Below are positions 9,172 through 17,349 of a DNA stretch of 64,000 nucleotides, piece by piece (position 1 is the stretch's first letter; each line of letters begins with the position of its first letter). A program made the position numbers and the translations under genes. Origin of the DNA: a virus. The notes beneath the pieces were generated by a model, which was not told where the DNA came from, searched no databases, and was given only the letters and a program-made list of their open reading frames with translations. The stretch is from IMG/VR virus record IMGVR_UViG_3300017971_000027, positions 1 to 64,000 of that record; one strand, 5' to 3'.

Positions 9172-10099
9172 ATTGTAACTCCACTAGTTTTTCTAACCCT
9201 TCTTTCACACCTGTCGACGGCGTCCATATGACCTTGTTGCAAATATCGTTCTCTGCGACAAAAAATCTCTGGTCAGCAGGTCGCTCGTCTGCCTGTTTGA
9301 TTTTCTTGAACTTCTTGCCGGTGACTTTCGGTATCATATCGATAAGCTCGTTGACGGATACTTTGTTCTTCTCGCCACCGCCGACTACATAAATGCCTGT
9401 TAGTCCGTTGTCGATGCATTGTAGGTATAGAGCCACGAGATTGTCGATGTATAATATGTCTCGAACTTGTTCTCCGTCACCACATACCGTTATCGGTTGA
9501 CCGGTCATGTTCGCATGGACTAACCACGATACCCAGCCCTGATGAAACGAACCGCTTTGCGATGGACCGTAGATACAAGACTGTCGAAGCGTACACACGT
9601 TCATTCCGATCTCGGGTTTACCGTACTCTCGGACGTATAAATCGCCACAGAATTTACCGACACCGTATGGAGTCGCAGGATCGGGATACTCGTTATCGTC
9701 GCACCGTTCACCAGCGAAATCTTTGTTACCGTATACCTTGTTCGTGCTGGCGTATACGAAATATCCGACCTCATCTTTCCGCGCCCATTCAAGCGTGTTG
9801 AACAATCCGTCGACGTTGTCCTGAAAGTCCCGTCGGATGTCGTCGTAGCTTTTTGTTACCGCTGTTTGTCCTGCGAGGTGTACAACAACATCAGTGCTAC
9901 GAAAATCAAGGTCGTCAACCGAGATGTCACGAACCATTATGTTGCATTCTGGATAACCAGATTTGATGTCGTCTGCCCGTTCCTGCGACCCTTCCCGAGA
10001 CATATTGTCGATTATGGTCACGCTATCGCCACGTTCGAGCAATGCTTTGCATAAATGGTACCCAATAAACCCCGCACCGCCTACTGCTGCAATGTTCAT
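9164..10099 (-). CDS. NAD-dependent sugar epimerase/dehydratase (extended SDR)
   Basis: A 311-residue extended short-chain dehydrogenase. The cofactor motif GGAGFIG is at residues 7-13, VVHLAGQTAV follows, the serine region is YASTNKVYG, and the YGVGK catalytic Tyr-Lys pair lies near residue 148. The STNKVYG segment recalls CDP-paratose/tyvelose 2-epimerases, but UDP-sugar 4-epimerases are close relatives, so substrate stays open. It most likely makes a nucleotide sugar used by the adjacent glycosyltransferases. Confidence 0.9.
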   Translation of the reverse strand: MNIAAVGGAGFIGYHLCKALLERGDSVTIIDNMSREGSQERADDIKSGYPECNIMVRDISVDDLDFRSTDVVVHLAGQTAVTKSYDDIRRDFQDNVDGLFNTLEWARKDEVGYFVYASTNKVYGNKDFAGERCDDNEYPDPATPYGVGKFCGDLYVREYGKPEIGMNVCTLRQSCIYGPSQSGSFHQGWVSWLVHANMTGQPITVCGDGEQVRDILYIDNLVALYLQCIDNGLTGIYVVGGGEKNKVSVNELIDMIPKVTGKKFKKIKQADERPADQRFFVAENDICNKVIWTPSTGVKEGLEKLVELQYG

Positions 10100-10836
10100 T
10101 TTTTTTGCATCCTCGCAACGTATTCGGAATCTATACCAAACTCGCTAAACACTGATTCCGGTTTCTCGGGTATCTTATTGCGATGTTCTAGTAGGTTCAT
10201 GTCGTCACGATCACACCACACATATGACACATTTGAATCTCCCCTTACAGACAGTATCATTTTTTCCGGTAGCGAATAAATTTCTTTGGCGAGTCCTCTA
10301 AGCTTAAACCCATGCATCAGCCTTACAGCCGATATGAACTCTTCGTAATTGCTATAACATGACCGTGGGAATATTTTAGTCACAGTCTGAGGGTAGAAGT
10401 CTTGATAGTTCAACCGGTATAGCGTATCGGTTGGTTGATGCCAGCACAACCATCTGTGGAACGACAACGCAACAATATGATCGTTTTTTAATCGTTCAGT
10501 TTCCGATATAACATACTTAAACGCATCTTTATGGTATGCATCGTCGGAATCTATTCTGCTTACGGCGATATGGTCTGGATTATCTTGCACCAAGCTTTCC
10601 CACACAGCATACCCGTTATCGTATACCAGTGTGATGTTGTCGAGCGTAGCAAGCTCATCGGTGAGTACCTTATTCTTGTTCCCACAGAACAACCATATTT
10701 CAGGAGGTTCGTCCTGTTGCATGATACTGTTGTAACAGCTATGCACAAACATATGGATACGAGTTTTAACCCACGCTGCCGGTGGGCCATAGTCGCGATC
10801 AAGCGTAAACGGAATATAAACTACATGTTTAGTCAT
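10096..10836 (-). CDS. Rhamnosyltransferase-like glycosyltransferase
   Basis: A 246-residue protein resembling the putative rhamnosyltransferase family (PF11316-like). It has an aromatic-rich N-terminus (VYIPFTLDRDYGPP), then EIWLFCGNKNK, and the acidic metal motif SRIDSDDAYH near residue 92. It starts 4 nt inside the end of the radical SAM gene and overlaps the epimerase start. Rhamnose as donor is a guess from the family name only. Confidence 0.7.
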   Translation of the reverse strand: MTKHVVYIPFTLDRDYGPPAAWVKTRIHMFVHSCYNSIMQQDEPPEIWLFCGNKNKVLTDELATLDNITLVYDNGYAVWESLVQDNPDHIAVSRIDSDDAYHKDAFKYVISETERLKNDHIVALSFHRWLCWHQPTDTLYRLNYQDFYPQTVTKIFPRSCYSNYEEFISAVRLMHGFKLRGLAKEIYSLPEKMILSVRGDSNVSYVWCDRDDMNLLEHRNKIPEKPESVFSEFGIDSEYVARMQKK

Positions 10837-11891
10837 ATGAAATTGATGTGCTTCGGGTCGGAAGATATGCAGTAGTTAATGAAGTGGTTTTTGTTCTCGT
10901 ACATGCATGGAATTCTACATGCCCACATAGGAGAATGGTTTATGAACATACCGCGCTTCTCTCGACTCTCCCACAGCTCCTTGTAAGTTTGGTCCTTGAT
11001 AGAACCGACCAAGCCTTTCTTGTTATAGGCCAATGTGCAACAGGTGTACACGTTGTAATCCGCACCGACGTAGGATATGAGATCTTTGCTCGGACACCTG
11101 CCGTAATCCTGCGTCCCGTCGAACATGTCGTGGATACGGTCGTCGAAGAGGTTGAACACATGGAAATAGTCGTCGGACAGCTCTTGTGCAGCTTGTGCTA
11201 AATCGTGAGCCTCGTCAAAAAACGGCTTGAAGTACGCTGCACCTTGTGGTACGAACGCTGCTGAGATGCGGAGGTTGTCGACTCCAATATCTTTGAACAG
11301 GCGAGCTGCTTGGACTATTTCGCTGTAGTTCTCTTTGACAACAACGAACCCGATACCGATGATGTTCTTGTTCTTATACTCAACCAGTTTCTCGACGTTG
11401 CTGACTACTTTGTCAAACTCGTTCGGGCCGGTGTTACGAAGTGCCGAATAGGTTTCGCTGTTGCCTGAATCCACCGAGACGCGAACCCATGAACTGTCAG
11501 CGAGGATAGCGCACATGTCCGGTGTGAGTCTGGACCCATTTGTAACAAGTGCCAAATCGAGTTCGCTGTTGAGTATGTAGTCAAAGATATGCGTGATGTC
11601 TGGATGGACTAAAGGTTCACCACCACCGGTCACATGGATAGCTTTCCCGCCCATCTCAGCGAAACAATCGACTGTCTCATAAACCTTCAACGTGTCCAAC
11701 ATCTGGCGCGGATCGAATATCTGGCTAGACGGACTGCCCTTGATCCGGTACGCGCAAAAACTGCACCCTTGGTTACACACGTTCGATGGCACCAGTTGAA
11801 TCTGTATCGGCACCGTTTGTTCGCCCCGTTTTAATTGTTCAAGTCTATCGCAATGATGAACAATCTTGTAAGGGCTGTATTCATCTTTAAT
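10833..11891 (-). CDS. Radical SAM enzyme with C-terminal cysteine cluster
   Basis: The CxxxCxxC cluster that binds the SAM 4Fe-4S centre is in SNVCNQGCSFCAYR, followed by a glycine-rich VTGGGEPLVHP and SVDSGNSETYS. The C-terminal third has more cysteines (GRCPSKD, YTCCTL, CRIPCMYE), consistent with a SPASM/twitch-type auxiliary cluster. The TTG at 11891 overlaps the upstream stop as TTGATTAA and is the likeliest start; another TTG lies at 11945. Within a glycan cassette it could act on a sugar (dehydration, epimerisation or C-methyl chemistry), but the substrate is not readable. Confidence 0.85.
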   Translation of the reverse strand: MKDEYSPYKIVHHCDRLEQLKRGEQTVPIQIQLVPSNVCNQGCSFCAYRIKGSPSSQIFDPRQMLDTLKVYETVDCFAEMGGKAIHVTGGGEPLVHPDITHIFDYILNSELDLALVTNGSRLTPDMCAILADSSWVRVSVDSGNSETYSALRNTGPNEFDKVVSNVEKLVEYKNKNIIGIGFVVVKENYSEIVQAARLFKDIGVDNLRISAAFVPQGAAYFKPFFDEAHDLAQAAQELSDDYFHVFNLFDDRIHDMFDGTQDYGRCPSKDLISYVGADYNVYTCCTLAYNKKGLVGSIKDQTYKELWESREKRGMFINHSPMWACRIPCMYENKNHFINYCISSDPKHINFI

Positions 11892-12561
11892 CAAGTGGCC
11901 ACACCTTTCCGTCTTTTTTCCGCTGCTCCAGCTTGCCGAAGTCAAAGGGTTTTTTCATCCTCGCGTCCCAATGAGTCTGGTCAATATCGCCATCATCTTT
12001 GCGAGGCACCTTGTGATGTACTTCCGAGTCGGGACTCTGGAAGAATTTGTCATACTTTTCTGCCAGCCACAAAATCTCAGGGCAGGCGAAATGGAAATAG
12101 TCTGGATTGTACAACCATCTGTTCGGGTACCGGTCGAGGAACTTAGCTCCGACCAGACATACGCCGGTCTTGTGAAACTTGTTCGGCTCTTGCGTAAACC
12201 CGATCACGCCGTCACCGTCGGGGAACTTCTCGTTCATCCACCATCGCGCCATCTCGATACTGTTCATGTGAAACTCGACGTCGTCGGTCGCCATCAGTGC
12301 GCTATCGAGCACGAGATGTTGGGTCGCCCAGTTTCGGCAGTGGACAGAGCCGGAATGCTGCTGGATCAGTGCTGAGAATCTATTCGGTCTCTGGATGGTG
12401 CTGTAACCAAACTCAAGCATCAACCGTTCGTGGGTGATACCATCAGCATCACATACAACACAGACCTTAATCCAGTCATGCGCCGGTATACTGTCAAGAC
12501 ACCGCACCAGCTTGTCCCACCGGTTGCGGGTCGGAATCACTATAAGTACTTCGTTTACCAT
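11887..12561 (-). CDS. Glycosyltransferase family 2-like
   Basis: From the ATG at 12561 (224 residues) the protein begins VNEVLIVIPTRNRWDKLVRC, the classic GT2 opening, and has a metal-binding acidic pair in LMATDDVEFHM near residue 94. The longer open frame upstream of 12561 lies inside the sulfotransferase gene and is not used. It ends KDGKVWPLD at the start of the radical SAM gene. Donor and acceptor are unknown. Confidence 0.75.
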   Translation of the reverse strand: MVNEVLIVIPTRNRWDKLVRCLDSIPAHDWIKVCVVCDADGITHERLMLEFGYSTIQRPNRFSALIQQHSGSVHCRNWATQHLVLDSALMATDDVEFHMNSIEMARWWMNEKFPDGDGVIGFTQEPNKFHKTGVCLVGAKFLDRYPNRWLYNPDYFHFACPEILWLAEKYDKFFQSPDSEVHHKVPRKDDGDIDQTHWDARMKKPFDFGKLEQRKKDGKVWPLD

Positions 12562-13235
12562 CCGTAGTCCACTCCGAGCAGATCGTACAGTTCTTGGTTT
12601 GGTTTTCTGTAGAAGTCTTCTGCGATTTCCCTGATATCTTCCGGCATTGGAAACTTCTCTCGACCAACGCCTGCACACGGGTCGACGACAGGGTAATGTT
12701 TATGTTCGATTGCGTAAAGATCCAGTTTCCAGAATATGTTTTTCATGACTTTGCCTGTGAGAATGTAGAACGCCTCGCTCGGGTAGATCATGAAATGGTC
12801 ACGTTTGAAATGCGTGAACCATAACTTGAGATGTTGCGCATAAAGACCTTGCTGGTATGGCTCAATACTTGTATCAGTCATATCGCCAAAATCAACATCC
12901 TTGCACATGCGACGACGACAGTAGTGGCTCCATACCCTCTCAACCGGATCGCGTAGCAGCACGATGAATTTTGGGTCGTCGATATCTGCTTTCAACCGTT
13001 CAGGCACCCAGTCTCTCACAAGATAATGTGGAGTTGCCTCGACAATGTATCTCTCGCCGTTCGCGTTAAATCGTGCCTTATAGTAATCGATACCATTGTC
13101 ATAATAGGAGTCGTAGTAGTGCGTCTCTTTCGGATTTGAACCTGATATTTCAGGATGCTCGCAAAGGTACTGGAACATCGAGCTGGTCCCGCCACGCTGG
13201 ACGCCAAGCACGAATAGGTTAGGTAAGCCGTTCAT
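12555..13235 (-). CDS. PAPS-dependent sulfotransferase 1
   Basis: A 226-residue enzyme with both PAPS-binding elements of carbohydrate sulfotransferases. The 5'-phosphosulfate loop is VQRGGTSSMFQYL near residue 13, and the 3'-phosphate motif is LLRDPVERVWSHYC near residue 95. A conserved catalytic-region segment reads KETHYYD. It resembles bacterial relatives of heparan sulfate N-deacetylase/sulfotransferase domains. PAPS would come from the host. It is followed within 6 nt by a glycosyltransferase and preceded by a second sulfotransferase, so sulfation of a glycan is the likely job. Confidence 0.88.
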   Translation of the reverse strand: MNGLPNLFVLGVQRGGTSSMFQYLCEHPEISGSNPKETHYYDSYYDNGIDYYKARFNANGERYIVEATPHYLVRDWVPERLKADIDDPKFIVLLRDPVERVWSHYCRRRMCKDVDFGDMTDTSIEPYQQGLYAQHLKLWFTHFKRDHFMIYPSEAFYILTGKVMKNIFWKLDLYAIEHKHYPVVDPCAGVGREKFPMPEDIREIAEDFYRKPNQELYDLLGVDYGW

Positions 13236-13839
13236 ATATCTCTACACCGACACAGTTATTAGGTCGTCTGACCTTCTTTGTGAGTCGTTCCATCTTCGGC
13301 GGTCTGAACTCGAGATAGTCGTAGACCGGCATCATGGCGTCGAGCGGTTGTGTTACAAGATGCTCGAATTCTAATATAACGCCACCGTGTATGTTAACAA
13401 ACTTCGCCCACTTGCGATACATCGCCATTGTTATGTCGTAATGGGCTTTCGTTGAGACTACTCCGCGTTCGGTTTTATTATCCAGCTTAAACAACGATGA
13501 ATACACGTCAGACAAATGTCTCACGATAAACACATATCGAGCCTTTGGAAACCGCATCGGAATCTTGTGAATGTCGAACGCTTCTGTCGACGCATTGAAC
13601 GCGAACTTGGCCCCGCTGTTTCTGGGAAGCTCGTTGAACCGTTTTAGGATTGACTGAACTTCAGGAACCTTCTCGTACCGTCGAATCTCGGCCACGTATA
13701 TCGCGAACCAAAGTTCATGTGGCTCGAAGAGTATGGTCCCGCAGTCAGGAGACATCTGCACGAGTTCACGAAGGATGGTCGTTCCACCTCGCCGTGGCCC
13801 TATTATGAATATCGGGTTGTCGTTCATTTGTCCACTCAC
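13219..13839 (-). CDS. PAPS-dependent sulfotransferase 2
   Basis: A 206-residue protein with an N-terminal 5'-PSB-like loop (FIIGPRRGGTTILREL) and a 3'-PB-like strand (YVFIVRHLSDVYSSLF). The sequence differs clearly from its neighbour at 12555-13235, so the two are not a recent duplication. It starts with GTG at 13839 overlapping the upstream TGA; an ATG at 13827 is an alternative. The two enzymes may add sulfate at different positions of the same glycan (inference). Confidence 0.82.
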   Translation of the reverse strand: MSGQMNDNPIFIIGPRRGGTTILRELVQMSPDCGTILFEPHELWFAIYVAEIRRYEKVPEVQSILKRFNELPRNSGAKFAFNASTEAFDIHKIPMRFPKARYVFIVRHLSDVYSSLFKLDNKTERGVVSTKAHYDITMAMYRKWAKFVNIHGGVILEFEHLVTQPLDAMMPVYDYLEFRPPKMERLTKKVRRPNNCVGVEIYERLT

Positions 13840-15212
13840 TGGTATCTCAGTTTTCGTGAAGCCTGTTTTTGCTGCACCACAGTCTTACCTTCGCCCATCT
13901 GATCGGTTCTGCAATATGGCTCTGGCAAAACCATCGTCCGTATAGTGTCAAATTTAGTTTCTAAGACACTTTCTAGGTTCTTCTGACCCCACGGTACGTC
14001 TTGGTTGTCTATGTTCTTAGCGTTCAATTCTGTCCACTCGTCAATCAGGTCGCGAACATGCGGTTCGTTGACTAATAACAGCGTTCCAGACATTAGTTCG
14101 CGGCCTCGACGATCAGGCCAATCGTGATAATGGACAGCCAGATCGTAGTCTGGATTATCAAACAGATCAGGATAAGCGAGAAGCTCAGAATCAGCGTCAA
14201 GCCATAGAATGTTCCTGCCAGAATGTTTTTTAAGCATCTCGGCCAGAAACGAGGCTTTGTGGTACGTGTTCGCTTTCCACGACCCACGCGATGGGATTTC
14301 CTGTACATCGGTCTCCAGTCCAAACTTGATAGCCGACTGTTCCATCACATCAGCAAACTTCTTATACTCATTGCTAGTGTAATATGACACTACAATCGGT
14401 CTCTCGGGTTTACTTGTGATTTCAGTATCCCAGTCTGACAGCCTGAAACATTTGAGCGATGATTCGGGGTTAAGGTTAACGATATCAGCTCGGGCCTTCG
14501 CAGATTCCGAATACTTATTGAAATTTGTTACGAACTGTTTATAGACAGCGGAATCCTGACGTTGTGGGTAACCGGAATGGAAATGTTCCTGTTTCTCGCC
14601 TTGTTTCGAGTGTAGGTCAAATCCCAACATATAGATTGGATTTGCACCAAGGTTCAGCGCGATGTTCAATGCGCCGAGACCTGAGTTGCCACCATGAAGG
14701 ATACCTTCGCTGAACTTCTCGGTCAGCTTTTCTTTGTTGGCTTGTAGAACTATTGTGTTACGTGGAATTCTTTCAGTGCCGTCACGCATGTAGACTATCG
14801 GACAACGAAGATCCATGTACTTTTGCTTGATAATCCTTGCCTGAATCTTGTCTTCCGCCGTCGGGAGCTTCGACCCTTCAGACCGATACATAAGCTCTTT
14901 GTCGATCCAATTAAAATACCTGCTGTCCATACCAAACATGATGCTTGGAGGAAACGTCTCGTAAGACCGGTTAATACCGATTACGAGTTCACCTTTCAAA
15001 AGTTCCCAGTCGAATCCTTCGAGGCTCTTACCGCCCCCGACAACGAAACACCGCCTCCCTTCCCACATTCCGTCCCATATCTTACCGACAGGGTTTTGCC
15101 GTGGTTTAAGTGGCGGTGGTGCTTTGAGGACAGAAACTTCAGGATTCACTCTGTGCTTTACTTTCGTTCTTGGCATAAGCTTGGAATACTGTCTTTTACG
15201 AGCGGGTATCAT
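13836..15212 (-). CDS. Bifunctional protein: DUF115/MptE-like domain plus GT-A glycosyltransferase domain
   Basis: A 458-residue fusion. Residues about 50-250 carry GRRCFVVGGGKSLEGFDWE, VIGINRSYE and GGNSGLGALNIALNLGA, the pattern of the DUF115/MptE-like group related to Maf and sialyltransferase-like proteins. Residues about 265-440 read IVVSYYTSNEY, then LWLDADSELLAYPDLF with a DxD motif, a nucleotide-sugar transferase fold. It is the first gene of the glycan cassette and begins 2 nt after the stop of a head protein gene. The pairing suggests two coupled sugar-transfer steps, but neither substrate is readable. Confidence 0.75.
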   Translation of the reverse strand: MIPARKRQYSKLMPRTKVKHRVNPEVSVLKAPPPLKPRQNPVGKIWDGMWEGRRCFVVGGGKSLEGFDWELLKGELVIGINRSYETFPPSIMFGMDSRYFNWIDKELMYRSEGSKLPTAEDKIQARIIKQKYMDLRCPIVYMRDGTERIPRNTIVLQANKEKLTEKFSEGILHGGNSGLGALNIALNLGANPIYMLGFDLHSKQGEKQEHFHSGYPQRQDSAVYKQFVTNFNKYSESAKARADIVNLNPESSLKCFRLSDWDTEITSKPERPIVVSYYTSNEYKKFADVMEQSAIKFGLETDVQEIPSRGSWKANTYHKASFLAEMLKKHSGRNILWLDADSELLAYPDLFDNPDYDLAVHYHDWPDRRGRELMSGTLLLVNEPHVRDLIDEWTELNAKNIDNQDVPWGQKNLESVLETKFDTIRTMVLPEPYCRTDQMGEGKTVVQQKQASRKLRYQ

Positions 15213-15213
15213 A

Positions 15214-15888
15214 CTACTCCGAATCGAATTTGAAACCTTCTCCGAATTCTCGATAACTCTTGAGCGCGTTGGCAGCTTTCAGACTTATAGGTATATCGCC
15301 AGCCATCACGTAACGCTCTTTTACGATACCAGCCCACGAGACGCCCATAGCTTGTAGAGCGGGTCGCTGATCAATGCCCTGTTCGTGTTGCATACGCATC
15401 AATGCTTGTTCACAGACCGCTGTCTTGATCTGGTCAGGCACTGTTCCACCAGAAGCCGTATTCGGCAATATCCATTTGCCTGCATCGATAAGGTCGCGCT
15501 GGGCGGTAGTGAGAATCTTAGCATGGCTTGCCCCCGAAGTCCACCAATCGTCCGCGCCGTAACGTCTTTGCATATACGCATCGGCTACCGCGTCAGTAAC
15601 CCATTGAGTGTTGTGGGTCAGGGTGCCGGTCGTGAACGTAATTGTACCGCTGTTATCTGCCTCGATTGAATAAGCGTAGTTTAACCCTTCTTCAGGAACG
15701 GTAAACGTGTATTCATATATACCTGTCGCGACCCACGTCATACCCGCACCATCGGCAACTACGACAGCGTTTGTATCGGATCGTTTTACACCGTAGTCGC
15801 CACCTGAATCAGATAGCACTATCGAGTCAGCGTCAGTGTTGACAGCTGCAACTTGATTGGTATGTCGTATTGTCCATGTTGTAGGCAT
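15214..15888 (-). CDS. Head completion/connector protein with N-terminal Ig-like extension
   Basis: A 224-residue protein. The second half has VADAYMQRRYGADDWW and an all-helical segment with AVCEQALMRMQHEQ, the pattern of phage head-completion proteins annotated as DnaT-like connector proteins. The first 95 residues are beta-rich (IVLSDSGGDYGV, YEYTFTVPEEGLNYAYSI) and look like an Ig-type domain. It separates the capsid block from the glycan cassette. Confidence 0.65.
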   Translation of the reverse strand: MPTTWTIRHTNQVAAVNTDADSIVLSDSGGDYGVKRSDTNAVVVADGAGMTWVATGIYEYTFTVPEEGLNYAYSIEADNSGTITFTTGTLTHNTQWVTDAVADAYMQRRYGADDWWTSGASHAKILTTAQRDLIDAGKWILPNTASGGTVPDQIKTAVCEQALMRMQHEQGIDQRPALQAMGVSWAGIVKERYVMAGDIPISLKAANALKSYREFGEGFKFDSE

Positions 15889-15897
15889 CGTTCATTC

Positions 15898-16098
15898 CTA
15901 TTGCGGGTTGCCGTCTTTCTTGAATTCTTCACACACGTCGGGGTTGCTGCCGATAACTTTTGGGAAATGCGCGATCATCGGGCTTGTGACAACGCTCGGC
16001 GGTGGTAGTTCGCTGGGATGCGATGCTATACAGTAGCCCCACTTCTCAGTGCATCTAACGTAATAGTCGCAGTCACTGCACTTCCAAGGTGCAGCCAT
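15898..16098 (-). CDS. Small cysteine-rich protein in capsid operon
   Basis: A 66-residue protein with CSDCDYYVRC near the N-terminus, GYCIA in the middle and a single Cys near the end, so five cysteines in total. The spacing suits a metal site. It lies between the connector gene and a decoration-type gene. I do not recognise a function. Confidence 0.6.
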   Translation of the reverse strand: MAAPWKCSDCDYYVRCTEKWGYCIASHPSELPPPSVVTSPMIAHFPKVIGSNPDVCEEFKKDGNPQ

Positions 16099-16128
16099 CT
16101 ACACCACCCCCTTAAAAGTTTGTTTCTG

Positions 16129-16536
16129 TTAGCTCAAAACTGTGTATATAATGTCGCACACCCAAGTCTTTGCTGCGTCAGCTGAAGGTGCGGTCCACGC
16201 TACCGTAACTGTCTCGCCAGATGGAATGACAATCGGTCGCGTCGGCTGGAACTGGTAACCGGATAGGCCTGTCATATCCTGAGCTGCAACGAGCGGGATC
16301 GTGTACGTTACAGATCCGACCGTTCTGCCAGCCGTGATAGTCAGGTTACCGGATGTCAATGCAGCACTCGCGCCAACCCAAATCTGGTCAATCGAAAAGC
16401 AGTTGTTGGCCTGCGGTGCCGAAAGGCTGACCGTCGCACTGATGTCGCCGGTACCGTTCGTTCTCTTGATCTTCGTAGGCGCAGCTTCTCTTGGAGTGCG
16501 TTGTTGCGGAATGTTATCCGTGATTGAAGCAGCCAT
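16129..16536 (-). CDS. Hypothetical beta-rich virion protein
   Basis: A 135-residue Thr/Ser/Ala/Val-rich protein, predicted mostly strand (TVSLSAPQANNCFSI, PIVIPSGETVTVAWTAPS). It sits between the connector and a second beta-rich protein downstream of the major capsid gene, a usual place for capsid decoration proteins. That role is inferred from location and composition only. Confidence 0.6.
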   Translation of the reverse strand: MAASITDNIPQQRTPREAAPTKIKRTNGTGDISATVSLSAPQANNCFSIDQIWVGASAALTSGNLTITAGRTVGSVTYTIPLVAAQDMTGLSGYQFQPTRPIVIPSGETVTVAWTAPSADAAKTWVCDIIYTVLS

Positions 16537-16558
16537 TTGTTTCCTTTCTTCTACGTTT

Positions 16559-16596
16559 GAGCCGAGGCAAGGCGGTGCGAGACCTCACCTCGGCTC
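16559..16596 (-). other. Intergenic hairpin
   Basis: A 9-bp perfect inverted repeat (16559-16567 with 16588-16596, gagccgagg/cctcggctc) lies between two capsid-operon genes. There is no T run after it on either strand, so it is more likely a processing or stability hairpin than a full terminator. Confidence 0.45.
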
Positions 16597-16627
16597 TTCT
16601 CCACATCTTTCAGGCTAGTTGGTTAGG

Positions 16628-17248
16628 CTAACCCCTTGATGGAGCTGTGGAGCGGACGTAAAGGTTCAGCAATTTTGAACCATCCGGTGTACCAGCAATA
16701 GCGTATGTATTTTTGGTTACCGAGATTGTTCCCGCATCTGCTGCGCCGTTAAAGTTACTGATTAAGACGTCGCCAGAACGTGCAATCGACTGGCCAAGTC
16801 CGTAAGTTTTTGCGAATCCGAGGATGTATGTATCGGAACTGTCTGCTGCCGTGCCACCGGTCTTTGTGAACGTGATCGAGACGAGCGAACAGAACGCTTG
16901 CGTAAACGTGCATGTCCAAGTGTTTGAATCGACGCCAGCAACAGTTTCTGTAATTGTCTGGCCAAACTGGTCAACGCCAGTAAGCTCTGCCGAAACAGAG
17001 GTCCATGCAGTTTCACCTGTTGCCACATCGTTTGTGATAACGAGAACCGGACATACCGGATAATACGGAGCCACGGATTTCGTCATTGAAGCAGCTGCCA
17101 GCGTTGTCGTGTCAGCAGCCAACGCGGTCGACGTTTTGAAATAGTCGTCGTCCGCTGCTGGCGGTGCGAATTCAATCGCGTTTACGACACACTGTTTGAA
17201 CGCTTCGCGAATCTTCGGATTGCTGATGTAGGATTTACCTATACCCAT
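16628..17248 (-). CDS. Hypothetical virion protein, likely decoration protein
   Basis: A 206-residue protein rich in Thr, Ala and Ser with repeated strand-like segments (ELTGVDQFGQTITETVAGVD). It follows the major capsid gene directly, separated by a hairpin. The N-terminus (GIGKSYISNPKIREAFKQC) is helical. Position and composition suggest a capsid-associated protein. Confidence 0.6.
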   Translation of the reverse strand: MGIGKSYISNPKIREAFKQCVVNAIEFAPPAADDDYFKTSTALAADTTTLAAASMTKSVAPYYPVCPVLVITNDVATGETAWTSVSAELTGVDQFGQTITETVAGVDSNTWTCTFTQAFCSLVSITFTKTGGTAADSSDTYILGFAKTYGLGQSIARSGDVLISNFNGAADAGTISVTKNTYAIAGTPDGSKLLNLYVRSTAPSRG

Positions 17249-17290
17249 TGGTTTTACCTTCCTTATTTAGACTCTCATGATGGGAGTATG

Positions 17291-17318
17291 TGGGGTGAGC
17301 CAGATAGTGACCCACCCC
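17291..17318 (-). other. Hairpin downstream of major capsid gene
   Basis: Inverted repeat ggggtg...cacccc lies in the 100-nt gap between the major capsid gene and the next gene. No T run follows on the minus strand, so it may act as an attenuator or transcript-end stabiliser rather than a strong terminator. Confidence 0.4.
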
Positions 17319-17349
17319 TTGAGTGTTGCGTTAAAGGAGCCAGCTAGGC

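Noticed and set aside
12434-12676. Extended starts for the glycosyltransferase at 11887
   Set aside because: The longer N-terminus is the sulfotransferase gene read in another frame; the ATG at 12561 starts the GT2 motif.
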